A program made the position numbers and the translations under genes. Shown here piece by piece: positions 20,013 to 29,419 of a stretch of DNA of 64,000 bases. The notes under the pieces are model-generated. The model saw only the letters and a program-made list of their open reading frames with translations, did no database searches and was not told the DNA's origin. Origin of the DNA: Prostheceraeus crozeri (Eukaryota; Platyhelminthes; Polycladida; Euryleptidae). The DNA lies in assembly GCA_907163375.1 (NCBI GenBank), contig CAJQUW010000622.1, positions 124,001 through 188,000 on the forward strand, read 5' to 3'. Each line of letters starts with the position of its first letter. Within the stretch, counting starts at the first letter, position 1.

Positions 20013-20858
20013 ATGGAAATGACTCAAATTTGTCAAGTTTGCAATATGCGTTTTTTAAATCAAACACTATTATATTCTCATATGAAAAACACACCATGTG
20101 GTATGCATATGAATCATTTACAACCTAATAATAGTATTCAACCTAATAATAGTATTCAACCTAATAATAGTATTCAGTATAATAATATTCAATCAGAGAA
20201 ACCATTACAAAGATTAGAGCATTTATTTATTTCAGATAAAGAACAAAATCTTTATACTGCTAGACAAAATACACCTAGGCAAAATAATAATTATTATTTA
20301 GCACAAAATAATTATTTAGCACAAAATAATCCTTTTTTTCAAAATAATAATGTAGCTCAAAATAATTATGTTGATAAAAATCAATTTGTTGAATGTAATA
20401 ACAAAAAAATATGTTCCGGATGTAATAAAAATATAACGTCTAAAAATTTTGCACGTCATTTAAAATTATGTGAACAACCAGAAGAGGTTAAAAAAAATAA
20501 AAAAGATAAATTAAAAGATCAGTTATGTCGTAATTGTAATAAATATTTTACAATTCAAGGAATTACTAATCATTATAATTCTTGTATAAGTTCTACAAGA
20601 CAATGTACAAGTTGTCAAATTACTAAACCTAAGACAGAGTTTTATGATAGTAAATATCAGTGTAAGGATTGTTTAAAAGAAAAAGTTAAATGTAGAGGTT
20701 GTCAAAAAATTATATTAAAGAAAAATTTTCAGCGACATGTAACACTATGTCCAAAACTTAATCAACATAATAATGAACATAATAATAATTTATATCAAAA
20801 CAATAATAATTTATATCAAAATAATAATTTATATCAAAACAATAATAATTTATATTAG
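20013..20858 (+). CDS. Asn-rich zinc-finger protein (Polinton)
   Basis: A 281-residue protein. Residues 7-29 form a C2HC finger (CQVC ... HMKNTPC). A low-complexity Asn/Gln linker follows (PNNSIQ and YLAQNN repeats). Then come several Cys/His knuckles: CSGCNKN...HLKLC, CRNCNKY...HYNSC, CTSC...CKDC and CRGCQKI...HVTLC. The tail is a LYQNNN repeat. The fingers suggest binding to DNA, RNA or protein, perhaps as an early regulator. No family name is certain. The start is at the first ATG after an AATAAAAAAATG leader. Poly-Asn repeats are encoded by AAT and may be polymorphic in length. Confidence 0.7.
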   Translation: MEMTQICQVCNMRFLNQTLLYSHMKNTPCGMHMNHLQPNNSIQPNNSIQPNNSIQYNNIQSEKPLQRLEHLFISDKEQNLYTARQNTPRQNNNYYLAQNNYLAQNNPFFQNNNVAQNNYVDKNQFVECNNKKICSGCNKNITSKNFARHLKLCEQPEEVKKNKKDKLKDQLCRNCNKYFTIQGITNHYNSCISSTRQCTSCQITKPKTEFYDSKYQCKDCLKEKVKCRGCQKIILKKNFQRHVTLCPKLNQHNNEHNNNLYQNNNNLYQNNNLYQNNNNLY

Positions 20859-20879
20859 ATAAAATTACTTTTATTATTA

Positions 20880-21110
20880 AAATAGTCTTATATATTTAAA
20901 TAGTTGTATTTCTACTAAAATAGTTGTATTTCTACTAAAGTAGTTGTATTTCTACTAAAATAGTTGTATTTCTACTAAAGTAGTTGTATTTCTACTAAAA
21001 TAATCTTATATATATTAAAATATTTGTATTTCTACTAAAATAATCTTATATATATTAAAATATTATTTTTTTATAAAGAATAAAATATTATTTTATTAAA
21101 ATATTCTTAA
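20880..21110 (+). repeat. AT-rich tandem repeat, about 21-bp unit
   Basis: AAATAGTTGTATTTCTACTA repeats several times head to tail, then passes into a longer variant with AATCTTATATATATTAAAAT. It lies between two rightward genes of the element. Confidence 0.85.
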
Positions 21111-21242
21111 GCATTCCGGAAGAGAGGAGAGGACTAAAAATACTTCTTTTGAGTATAAGAACAAAAAAGTCCGACACATTCCGGAGGTTCTACAGAGGTT
21201 AAAAAACACTCATAAGAGTGTAAGAATGCGAGTCCGGAATTA
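21111..21242 (+). repeat. Two diverged tandem units with CATTCCGGA and hairpins
   Basis: Two units of about 65 bases each begin CATTCCGGA. Each continues with GAG-rich text, A-rich text, an ACTCATAAGAGTG-like or TTGAGTATAAGAAC word, and ends near AGTCCG. The second holds a perfect CACTC..GAGTG hairpin. They are GC-richer than their surroundings and directly precede the leader of the ATPase-like gene. Confidence 0.7.
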
Positions 21243-21282
21243 AAAAATAATAACTCCTAAATTTTTATTTTAAAAATATTAA

Positions 21283-22740
21283 ATGAATAAAAACAAAAAT
21301 TTGGAAGATTTATATTCACCGGTTATAATTAAAAGTAATAAAAGTAATAAAAGTAATCTAAGTCGTCATAAATCTCTTAATGTAATAAATGAAATGATAA
21401 ATAATTATATAAATAACACTGAGTTTCAAGATACACTAACCCCTCAAGATCCGAATCTCAAAGATATTAATAATATTGTAGAAAATCCTATACATAATAC
21501 TAGATATAATAATATAGATAAAAATATATATAATAAAAAATATTTAGAGACACTACCCCCTAATTCATCTCTTAATAAAAAAATACCACAATCAGATCTT
21601 ACACGTCTTTGGAATTTTTTAAAATTTCATTGTATAAAAATATTGTTAGCATGTATTTTAATATTTTTTATTTATCATCTTGTTATATGTATTGGAAATC
21701 AATGGGGTTACTTTCTAACAGAGGAACAAAAGAGGATAAATTTTTATAAACAAGAAATAAAAACTTTTAAAGGATGGAAAACTAATGAGGATAAGATTAA
21801 GGATAAAACTAATAATAAAAATATTAAACAAGGTAAAATGTATCAAGAAAATTTACATTTCATTGTTTACGGTAAAACTGGAAGTGGTAAGACTACGTTT
21901 ATTAAAAAATATATAAACCAATATTATAAGGACGAAACATAAGTACATATTTTTTGTATGCATACTTCTGAATGGCCAACTTTTACAAACGTCTATAATG
22001 ATAAACAATTAGATGAGTTACAAGATATGGAAAATTTTGCTGGTACACCTGAAAATAAATCTTTATTAATTTTAGATGATGTTGCAAGTTTATCAAAACA
22101 AAAAAATATGTCAGAAATATTTACAAAAGGAAGACATCAAAATATTCAAATAGTTGTATTAGCTCATAAAGCTTGTGATGTAGATAATAAGATTAGAGAA
22201 AACATTCAAACATTTTTTACAACTACACAAAATAATGCAGCATTCTTTAATGATATTAATAAAAATTATAAAACGAATATGCCTTTATCATATTATACAC
22301 AACATAAATATGGAATAATACGTGTTGACACCATAAGTGAACATATGCAAGTATATGATAAAGATTTAAATATATTAGTAGATACTGAACATGAAATCTA
22401 TAATAACTCTCAAGATTTTGATATTAGAATATATGCAAATACAAACCATTTATCAAATCAAGTTATAGAACAAATAATTATCTTTTTAGAGTCTGAAGCA
22501 AAAGTACCACTAAAAATTATTCCTGATACATTTTATTTTTATTTTGATCATTATTTAAATGCAAAATTTGGTATACCAATACCTAACAGATTACAAAATA
22601 ATGAAACATTAAACTATTTAAAAATTGCAATAAATGATGTTAGAAACGGTTTAAGAAAAGCAACACCAATAATATCTGATGTTAAATCTACATTTTCTGA
22701 TGCCAAATCTGCATTTGATGAAGCAAAAAAAAACATATAA
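21283..22740 (+). pseudogene. Membrane-anchored P-loop ATPase-like region (Polinton)
   Basis: The region encodes an Asn-rich leader, a predicted membrane helix (LLACILIFFIYHLVICIG, about residues 124-141), and a Walker A motif GKTGSGKT (about 197-204). Farther on are a Walker B-like LLILDDVAS and TKGRHQNIQIVVLAHK. The last pattern closely resembles the same stretch of the packaging ATPase at 29420 (TRGRHNNCSVFYLTQS), so both belong to the A32/FtsK-like group or its relatives. A second such ATPase with a membrane segment is not part of the usual Polinton gene set. The reading frame is not whole. Confidence 0.65.
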
Positions 22741-22934
22741 TGATATAAAACCATTAATAAATGGTGTAAGTGAAATACTTAATAATTAAACAAATTTACC
22801 ATAATTTTACAGATATATTAGAATTTTTCCCATTATATATATTTTAGAATTTTTTTCTCTAAAAATTAAAACATAAATTTTTTTTTTAAAAAAAAAAAAT
22901 TTCTCAAATTTTCTCTAAAAAAAATAAAAAAAAA
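22741..22934. other. AT-rich intergenic spacer
   Basis: Homopolymer A and T runs only. No gene is seen. The A-rich end forms the leader of the polymerase region. Confidence 0.5.
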
Positions 22935-23978
22935 ATGGATAAGTTTTATTGTGTCTTATGTAAAAAAAAATTGCAAACAAAAAGAAGTTATCAATCTCAT
23001 CTACAAAGTAAAATGCATTTACAAAATGTAGAACGAGTTGATGAAGGAAATATATTAAAATTAAATAGTTATAAAAACTATATAGAAACATTACCTACTG
23101 ATATAAAAGTTAAAAAAATATTTTATGATTATTCACATTCGGAATATAAAAAAGTTTTTAATAGTGAAGATGAACATGTACCAGATGGAAGATATTTATT
23201 TAGCGATACTGATGAATTTAACGAAATAGATGAATTTGATGAAGCTGAACGAACCGATGAAGCCTTAGCAAATATAAAATATTTATTTAATCAGTCTTTT
23301 GAACATAATGAAACCGATAAAACTTTTTCTGATATTCTAACCAACTTTTATAATATATTTAAGAAATCTTTCAAATGTTATATGAATGTAGAAGTACTTT
23401 ATACAAAAAATGGACCTGATGGAATTCCTGAAGAAATAATACAAGGACATTTTACAAATTCACAAGAAATTCATAATGTAAATGATATACAACCCATATT
23501 TGAATCGATGATACTTAAATTAGAAAATTGTATAATTGAAGCCCAGTTACGTGAATCTGGTTGGAGATTTGTTAAAATACTATCTAAGAAAATAGTAATT
23601 GATAAATATAAAAATAATACTGGTGGTAGTTATGTTCCTTTACCTTTCAGTTCACCACAATTAATCAACATAAAAAATGAAGATGATTTTTGTTTTCTGT
23701 GGAGTATTATAGCACATTTACATCCTGCAGAATATCATAAAGAAAGACTAAGTCATTATAATAAAGAAGAATACATAAATGAATTTGATCTTTCTGATGG
23801 CTTAGATGAATTTCCATATGATTATAATAGGTTAATAAAGTTTCATAAAAAGAATAAAAATTTAATTGAAGTAAATGTTTTTGAATTAAATGTGAATTAT
23901 GTTTCTATTGGTAAAATTATTCCACTTTACTCAGATTCAAAAAAATTTTATTTGAATAATAAAAATTTATGTCAATGA
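22935..23978 (+). CDS. Polinton polymerase N-terminal-type region with C2H2 finger
   Basis: A 347-residue frame. It begins with a C2H2 zinc finger (Cys6, Cys9, His22, His28: CVLCKKK ... HLQSKMH). The C-terminal half has the block seen at the N-terminal side of Polinton protein-primed polymerases: RESGWRFVKILSKKIVIDKY, then YVPLPFSSPQLINIKNEDDF and CFLWSIIAHLHPAEYHKERL. In this family that region precedes the exonuclease and polymerase domains and may relate to the terminal protein. It is fossil material in the same orientation as the polymerase core at 24627. Confidence 0.75.
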   Translation: MDKFYCVLCKKKLQTKRSYQSHLQSKMHLQNVERVDEGNILKLNSYKNYIETLPTDIKVKKIFYDYSHSEYKKVFNSEDEHVPDGRYLFSDTDEFNEIDEFDEAERTDEALANIKYLFNQSFEHNETDKTFSDILTNFYNIFKKSFKCYMNVEVLYTKNGPDGIPEEIIQGHFTNSQEIHNVNDIQPIFESMILKLENCIIEAQLRESGWRFVKILSKKIVIDKYKNNTGGSYVPLPFSSPQLINIKNEDDFCFLWSIIAHLHPAEYHKERLSHYNKEEYINEFDLSDGLDEFPYDYNRLIKFHKKNKNLIEVNVFELNVNYVSIGKIIPLYSDSKKFYLNNKNLCQ

Positions 23979-24008
23979 GAAATAGTATATAATGATAGAG
24001 GAAATTAC

Positions 24009-24569
24009 ATGCATCATAATATTTTTTACCAAGGAAATATAATATGTACTGAAAAATTTGAACTTGTTAAAACACTATCACCAATAATGATTAATCATAA
24101 TAATTATAAAGGACGTACTGATGATTATAATTACAAATATTCATCTTTATCTTCAGAATATCAACAAAAATTAGAAAATTTAAATAAAAGTGTACAAAAA
24201 TGTAAAATAGATTATCAACAACAAACAAAAATGTTACTACAAGAATATCACCATAAATATCAAAATAAGATAGAAACAATTCAAAAATTAAATGAAGAAA
24301 ATAATAAAGAATTAAATAATGAAGAAAATAAAGAATTAAATGAATGTTTAAAAAAATGTCTACAACAATATAAAGAACAATATGATAAAGAATATATTTA
24401 TCAGCTACAAATATTAAATCAAAATTATCATCAAAATACATTTAATATTACAAAAGAAATTAATGAAACACATGAAATATATAAAGATGAATTTGTAAAA
24501 TTAGAACAGTCAAAACAACCAGCACAAGCGAATATATTATATTATCAGGGACATTTTATATTGTGTTAA
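24009..24569 (+). CDS. Coiled-coil segment within the polymerase region
   Basis: A 186-residue frame dominated by long Gln/Asn/Lys/Glu coiled-coil repeats (NKSVQKCKIDYQQQTKMLLQ; EENNKELNNEENKELNE), with YYQGHFILC near its end. It lies between the N-terminal-type and catalytic parts of the polymerase region, where most family members have only a short zinc-ribbon-like linker. I do not recognise it otherwise. It may be an insertion specific to this lineage. Confidence 0.5.
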   Translation: MHHNIFYQGNIICTEKFELVKTLSPIMINHNNYKGRTDDYNYKYSSLSSEYQQKLENLNKSVQKCKIDYQQQTKMLLQEYHHKYQNKIETIQKLNEENNKELNNEENKELNECLKKCLQQYKEQYDKEYIYQLQILNQNYHQNTFNITKEINETHEIYKDEFVKLEQSKQPAQANILYYQGHFILC

Positions 24570-24626
24570 GATGTTTCTATATTTACAAAAACTTCAGATA
24601 ATAAAAATTTTCCTTGTCTTCAATGT

Positions 24627-27398
24627 ATGACAAGTTTTAGAACTTCAGAAGAAATGAATAGACATTTGGAGAATTGTCAACAAAACGAAGCAGTTCAAAA
24701 TACTTTTCCTAAAGATGATTATTTAGAATATAATAAATGGTATTTTAAAAATAAAGTACCCTTTACTATTTATTGTGATTTTGAAGCATATAATGTTAAT
24801 ATGACACAAAATCGAACGGAAAGTTCCAGGACTTCACCCGATTCTGAAAATTATAATTCTGAAAAAAGTGCACCTGGAAAAAGTTCAGCTGAACAAAGTA
24901 AAGAAAAATATTTATTTGAACAAAAACCATTATGTTGGGGAATGTACATTCATTCAAATTATCCTGAATTATTTAAATCAGAATATTTACAATACTATGG
25001 TGAAGATAGTTCAGAAATGTTTACAAAGAAAGTAGAAGAATTACAAGGACGTTTTTCACAATTGCTGGAAACAAATATACCAATGATACCATTAACGGAT
25101 GAAGAAAGAAAAGAATTTTATGATGAAATAAATTGTTATTACTGTGGAAAAGGTTTTACAAATAAATATAAAACTGGCAGAGGTAGATATATTGATAAAG
25201 TAAAAGATAATAATAATAATAATACTCCTAAAGTAACTAAAGTAAAAGATCATGATCATCTAAATGGATTATATAGAGGTGCAGCACATAATTCTTGTAA
25301 TCTTAATGCTAATAAATTTAAATATAACTTTGTTCCTTTATATTTCTACAATGGTTCTAAATATGATTTCCATCTAGTAATGAAAGATTTATTTTCATCT
25401 GAAAAATTACAACAACAAAAAATAAATGTACTATGTAAACAAGAAGAAGAATATTTTTCAATGCAATTAGGTTGTATTAGAATTTTAGATGCATTTAGAT
25501 TTTTTACTCCTTATTCATTAGATGTTATGGGAAAAACTTTGAAATCTGAACAATGTAAAATATTAAATAAATATAATTTAAAACCTTTAAAAGGAATATT
25601 TCCGTATGAGTACATAACTGGAGATTTTAATTCTGTGAATAAAATTATGGAAGTAAAACAACTTCCTCCAATAAATAAATTTAAATCAACATTAAAACAA
25701 TCAAAATTAACTGACGAAGACTATGCAGAAGCTGAAAAAAATTGGAGAGAGTTAAATTGTAGAACAATGTATGATTATACAATGAAATATCTACAGATAG
25801 ATGTATTAATACTAGCTGATCTTTTCGAAAACTTTCGTGACATGTGTTTAGAATATTACGGAATAGATCCATGTTATTGTTATTCTACACCAGGTTTAAC
25901 ATGGCTAGCAGGATTAAAACATACTGGTGTTAAACTTAAACATTATAAAGAAAATACATATCATAAATTATTATTTTTTGAATCTGGAATTAGAGGTGGA
26001 GTTTCATCAGTTTTAGGTAATAGATATGTTAAATGTTATAATAAGAAAGTAAATCCACAAGAATATGGAATAATGAAACCTTTATCTCCAGAAGAAAAAG
26101 AAAAAATATTAGAAATTTTTCGAACGAAACGAGAAGGAGTAGAACGTGAAAATGCAATTGATGAATTCATGAGAGAAAACTATTTATTATATTATGATTT
26201 TAATAGCTTATATTCTTCTTGCATGATACAAGAATTACCAACAGGTGAAATGACATGGTGTAATAATCTTGTTTATCAAAAAACATATGATGGAAATCGT
26301 AATTTTGGTTATATATATGAAGTTGATTTAGTATACCCTGATTATATAAAAGAAGCAACAAAATATTATCCTTTCTGTCCAGAAAACAAAATTCCCATTA
26401 TAAAAGATTTTTCAGATTATCAAAAATCTTTAATTCCTAAGAAATATAGGCCAACAAAAAAACTTATGTTAACACAAAGCAATAAAGGAAAGTATGTTGT
26501 TGAAGGAAGAATGCTAGATTGGTATTTAGATCATGGAATGATTCTCACCAAAATACATCGAAAACTAGAGTATAGAAAATCTAAATGGTTAAAAGATTAT
26601 ATAGAGTTCAATATTGAAAAACGTAAAATAGCTAAAAGAAATAAAGATGATTTTGGAAACGTTTTCTTCAAATTAATGAATAATGCACTTTATGGTAAGA
26701 CTTTAGAAAATGTGCGTAATAGACAAAATATTGAAATAGTTTATGATAAAGATAGATTTCAAAATTTAACAAGGAAACCTACATATAAAAGAACTACTAG
26801 ATTTAGTGATGAACTATGTGCTGTACATTTACGTCGAATCAGCGTAAAACATGATAAGTTTAATTTCATTGGTTTCACTATATTAGAATTAGGTAAACTA
26901 TTTATGTATAGATTTATATATGATTATTTAGCACCTGCTTATGGCAAAAACTATAAATTACACTTTACAGATACCGATTCTGTTTTCTTAGAATTAACAA
27001 TACCGTATAATTCTACACTTGATGAAGAAATAGATACAATAAAAGATATCATTCATCCTTCTGATTTATGTAAAGTAAAAGATGAATTAGAAGGAAATGA
27101 AGATTTCATAACAGAAGCTATATTTTTAAAATCTAAATGTTATTGTTATGATACAACTAATAATATTAAAACACATAAAAGATTAAAAGGAATTTCAAAG
27201 GCATCAGTGGCTAATCAAATAACATTTCAAGATTATAAAAATGCATTATTTAATAATGAAATAAAAACAGCATGTAATTATAGACTTAATTCAAAGAAAC
27301 ATAAAATGTATTTAAAAGAAGAACATAAATTAGCATTAGATCCATTTGATGATAAAAGAAAAATTTTACCTGATGGAATAACTACTGAACCTTTTTAA
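24627..27398 (+). CDS. Protein-primed family B DNA polymerase (Polinton pPolB), catalytic part
   Basis: A 923-residue frame that holds the replicative polymerase core. Exonuclease: FTIYCDFEAYN with Asp51 and Glu53. The family's Cys/His linker is present: CYYCGKGF, then KDHDHLNGLYRGAAHNSCNL and YNGSKYDFHLVMKDL. Polymerase motif A is YYDFNSLYSSCM (Asp524). Motif B is KLMNNALYGKTLENVR (about 681-696). Motif C is HFTDTDSVFLEL (Asp782 and Asp784). The catalytic residues expected of the family are all in place. Such enzymes copy linear genomes using a protein bound to the terminal repeats as primer. A Ser/Thr-rich low-complexity stretch after the first exonuclease motif is variable in this group. 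Confidence 0.93.
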   Translation: MTSFRTSEEMNRHLENCQQNEAVQNTFPKDDYLEYNKWYFKNKVPFTIYCDFEAYNVNMTQNRTESSRTSPDSENYNSEKSAPGKSSAEQSKEKYLFEQKPLCWGMYIHSNYPELFKSEYLQYYGEDSSEMFTKKVEELQGRFSQLLETNIPMIPLTDEERKEFYDEINCYYCGKGFTNKYKTGRGRYIDKVKDNNNNNTPKVTKVKDHDHLNGLYRGAAHNSCNLNANKFKYNFVPLYFYNGSKYDFHLVMKDLFSSEKLQQQKINVLCKQEEEYFSMQLGCIRILDAFRFFTPYSLDVMGKTLKSEQCKILNKYNLKPLKGIFPYEYITGDFNSVNKIMEVKQLPPINKFKSTLKQSKLTDEDYAEAEKNWRELNCRTMYDYTMKYLQIDVLILADLFENFRDMCLEYYGIDPCYCYSTPGLTWLAGLKHTGVKLKHYKENTYHKLLFFESGIRGGVSSVLGNRYVKCYNKKVNPQEYGIMKPLSPEEKEKILEIFRTKREGVERENAIDEFMRENYLLYYDFNSLYSSCMIQELPTGEMTWCNNLVYQKTYDGNRNFGYIYEVDLVYPDYIKEATKYYPFCPENKIPIIKDFSDYQKSLIPKKYRPTKKLMLTQSNKGKYVVEGRMLDWYLDHGMILTKIHRKLEYRKSKWLKDYIEFNIEKRKIAKRNKDDFGNVFFKLMNNALYGKTLENVRNRQNIEIVYDKDRFQNLTRKPTYKRTTRFSDELCAVHLRRISVKHDKFNFIGFTILELGKLFMYRFIYDYLAPAYGKNYKLHFTDTDSVFLELTIPYNSTLDEEIDTIKDIIHPSDLCKVKDELEGNEDFITEAIFLKSKCYCYDTTNNIKTHKRLKGISKASVANQITFQDYKNALFNNEIKTACNYRLNSKKHKMYLKEEHKLALDPFDDKRKILPDGITTEPF

Positions 27399-27537
27399 TT
27401 TTCTAATTTCTAAGATAGACAAATTTGATATATACATAAAATAAAAAAAATAATATAAAAATATAAAATATTATAAAATATTATAAAATAATATAATAAT
27501 ATAACATAAAATAATAATATAAAATTATCATATAAAA
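27399..27537. other. AT-rich spacer with ATATAAAATA repeats
   Basis: A run of TATAAAATA-like words forms the leader of the next gene. No gene is seen. Confidence 0.5.
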
Positions 27538-28359
27538 ATGGATAAAGTTAGAGCTGATAATTTTAAAAGAATAAAACAATTAGAAGAGTTAATAAAACAA
27601 AGAAATATTATGAAAGAAAATCATCTTCAGCATAGAATGATAAAAGCTGGTATTCAATCTGATATGTTTGAAAAAATGCAGCAAACCGAGCAAGTAAAAA
27701 CTGATTTTGAGAAAACTATGAAACCATTTAAAACTCTTGAAAAAGAAAGTACAAATAATGATAAACAAATTGATATAACAGATCCAGAGCACAAAACTAT
27801 ATTAGATGACTATGGATTACTAGAATCAAACATTAATACGAAATTACCAAAATCTATGCAATTTGAACATTCTATCTCATTTATAGATGGAAAAACAATA
27901 CCTAGATTTTATCTCGGACAAAAAGAAATATTTTCACAACCTTTTCGAGGTATAATGTTTTCACCAGATAAATCTCCTTTTAATTTAGATAGAAATTTTG
28001 TTAATCTTTTAAGAGGAGCAGATTTAAATAATTATGCTGTAGAAGATCTCATAAAATATAAAGCTATGTTAGACATAGTTGGTGCAGTAAAATCTCTTAG
28101 ACGTTATAAACAATTAGAAAATTTATTATCAACGGGAGTTAAAGTAGGGAAAGGTTTATCTGAAAAACAGAAAACTGAAACAACTGCATTTTTACCAGAT
28201 GATCCACAAGAATTACTAAATAGATTAAATATTTTAATATCTGCAATAAAAGAAGGACATAATTCTAGTTTCAATGAAATTCATGCTATATTGAAAAGAC
28301 TGTTAGAAAAGAAGATTCTAAATGAAGAGGATTATAAAAGTATAACCGGACATCTCTGA
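27538..28359 (+). CDS. Unrecognised 273-residue helical protein (Polinton)
   Basis: An intact frame beginning MDKVRADNFKRIKQLEEL after a CATATAAAAATG leader. It is rich in Lys, Glu and Leu and is probably mostly helical. The middle has a less repetitive segment (FEHSISFIDGKTIPRFYLGQ). The C-terminus has a possible small helical domain (DPQELLNRLNILISAIKEG). It lies between the polymerase and the penton-like gene, where Polintons often carry conserved genes of unknown function, so a virion or replication accessory role is possible. Its first 29 residues also open the short gene at 18653-18874. Confidence 0.65.
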   Translation: MDKVRADNFKRIKQLEELIKQRNIMKENHLQHRMIKAGIQSDMFEKMQQTEQVKTDFEKTMKPFKTLEKESTNNDKQIDITDPEHKTILDDYGLLESNINTKLPKSMQFEHSISFIDGKTIPRFYLGQKEIFSQPFRGIMFSPDKSPFNLDRNFVNLLRGADLNNYAVEDLIKYKAMLDIVGAVKSLRRYKQLENLLSTGVKVGKGLSEKQKTETTAFLPDDPQELLNRLNILISAIKEGHNSSFNEIHAILKRLLEKKILNEEDYKSITGHL

Positions 28360-28466
28360 TGTCTTTAAGGGCTTCGCCCATAGCTGAAATATGTTGTTGT
28401 TTTTAATTTTTTATAAAAAAAAAATATTTCATAAAAAAAATATTTATTTAATTTTTTAGTTTAAAA
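28360..28466 (+). terminator. Possible 3'-end hairpin and spacer
   Basis: Just after the preceding stop comes AAGGGCTTCGCCCATAGC: a GGGC/GCCC stem with a three-base loop, in otherwise AT-rich DNA. Similar GC-richer islets follow other genes of this element. A role in transcript ending is inferred only. Confidence 0.35.
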
Positions 28467-29255
28467 ATGTGTTCAGCAGATTTAGACAAAATTAATAATC
28501 ATTTAGAAAATTTGATAGAGATTTTGGGTTCATCAAAATTTAGTACGACGTTAAAAATTATAACAACTACTTCATCACACACTTGTAATTTAGAACCCAT
28601 TCTACATTTGGAACAAAATAAAAATTATCAAATTGCATTGACTAGTTTCCCTACATTTAACACTATTCAAAACGTTATCAAAGATGTGAATGATCAATTT
28701 AGATATTCTACTGATAAAGGCAAAACATGGAAAATACTAACTTTTCTTCCTGGTTCTTACGAAGTTGAATCAACATCAAATGAAATTAAGAGACATTTAG
28801 GTATACCATTTAAAGATAAGAAACAATTACATTTTGCAGTTGAACCAGCAGTTAATAAATTTTCTCTTACTTTAGACGAAAATCATCAAGTTGATTTTAA
28901 TCATGATAGATCATTGTCAAAGCTATTAGGATTTAATAAACAAACCTATAGTCAAGGTTATCATTTAGGTGAGAAGATTCCAAAAATAACTGAAATAAAT
29001 TCAATTGTTGTACATTGTGACATTATTGAAGGAGGATATATAAATGGTAAATTATCAAATTTAATATTCAGTTTTCCAGCTTTTACTGTACCCATTGGTT
29101 ATAGATTAAATGTAATTCCACAAACATTAATATATTTTCCTATTACAAGAAAAACTATTAACAACATTGGCATTAGAATCACTGATGAAAAAGGACAAGA
29201 AATAAATTTTGGAGGTGAAGAGATTATGATAGATCTTTTGGTTCGAGAGGTATAA
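28467..29255 (+). CDS. Penton-like minor capsid protein (Polinton)
   Basis: An intact 262-residue frame. The C-terminal half matches the family pattern of Polinton minor capsid proteins (single jelly-roll, vertex protein): LSKLLGFNKQTYSQGYHLGE, NSIVVHCDIIEGGYINGK, FSFPAFTVPIGYRLNVIPQ, IYFPITRKTINNIGIRITDE and a terminal GGEEIMIDLLVRE. In the family this protein forms the pentameric vertices between the hexon-like trimers. The N-terminal part is more variable. The gene directly precedes the packaging ATPase, a common neighbour. Confidence 0.85.
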   Translation: MCSADLDKINNHLENLIEILGSSKFSTTLKIITTTSSHTCNLEPILHLEQNKNYQIALTSFPTFNTIQNVIKDVNDQFRYSTDKGKTWKILTFLPGSYEVESTSNEIKRHLGIPFKDKKQLHFAVEPAVNKFSLTLDENHQVDFNHDRSLSKLLGFNKQTYSQGYHLGEKIPKITEINSIVVHCDIIEGGYINGKLSNLIFSFPAFTVPIGYRLNVIPQTLIYFPITRKTINNIGIRITDEKGQEINFGGEEIMIDLLVREV

Positions 29256-29419
29256 ACTCCCACGCGAAGCTAGAGAAGTTTAATTTTTTTTATCATTTTC
29301 ATTATTAATCTTATTAACCTTATTAATCTAATTAATCTTTTTAGAAACAAAAAAATAAAAATAAACTTAAATTAAAATTTTATTTTTATTTTTTTGTTTC
29401 TAAAACCACTAATTCAATA
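29256..29419. other. Spacer with GCGAAGCTAG word
   Basis: The stop is followed by CTCCCACGCGAAGCTAGAGA, resembling the text after the protease stop at 14712, and then an AT-rich leader. A long AT-rich inverted repeat (AAAATAAAAATAAA and TTTATTTTTATTTT-type arms) lies at about 29345-29400. Confidence 0.45.

Noticed and set aside
24091-24441. A 116-codon Tyr/Leu-rich minus frame
   Set aside because: It is the antisense shadow of the coiled-coil stretch in the polymerase region.
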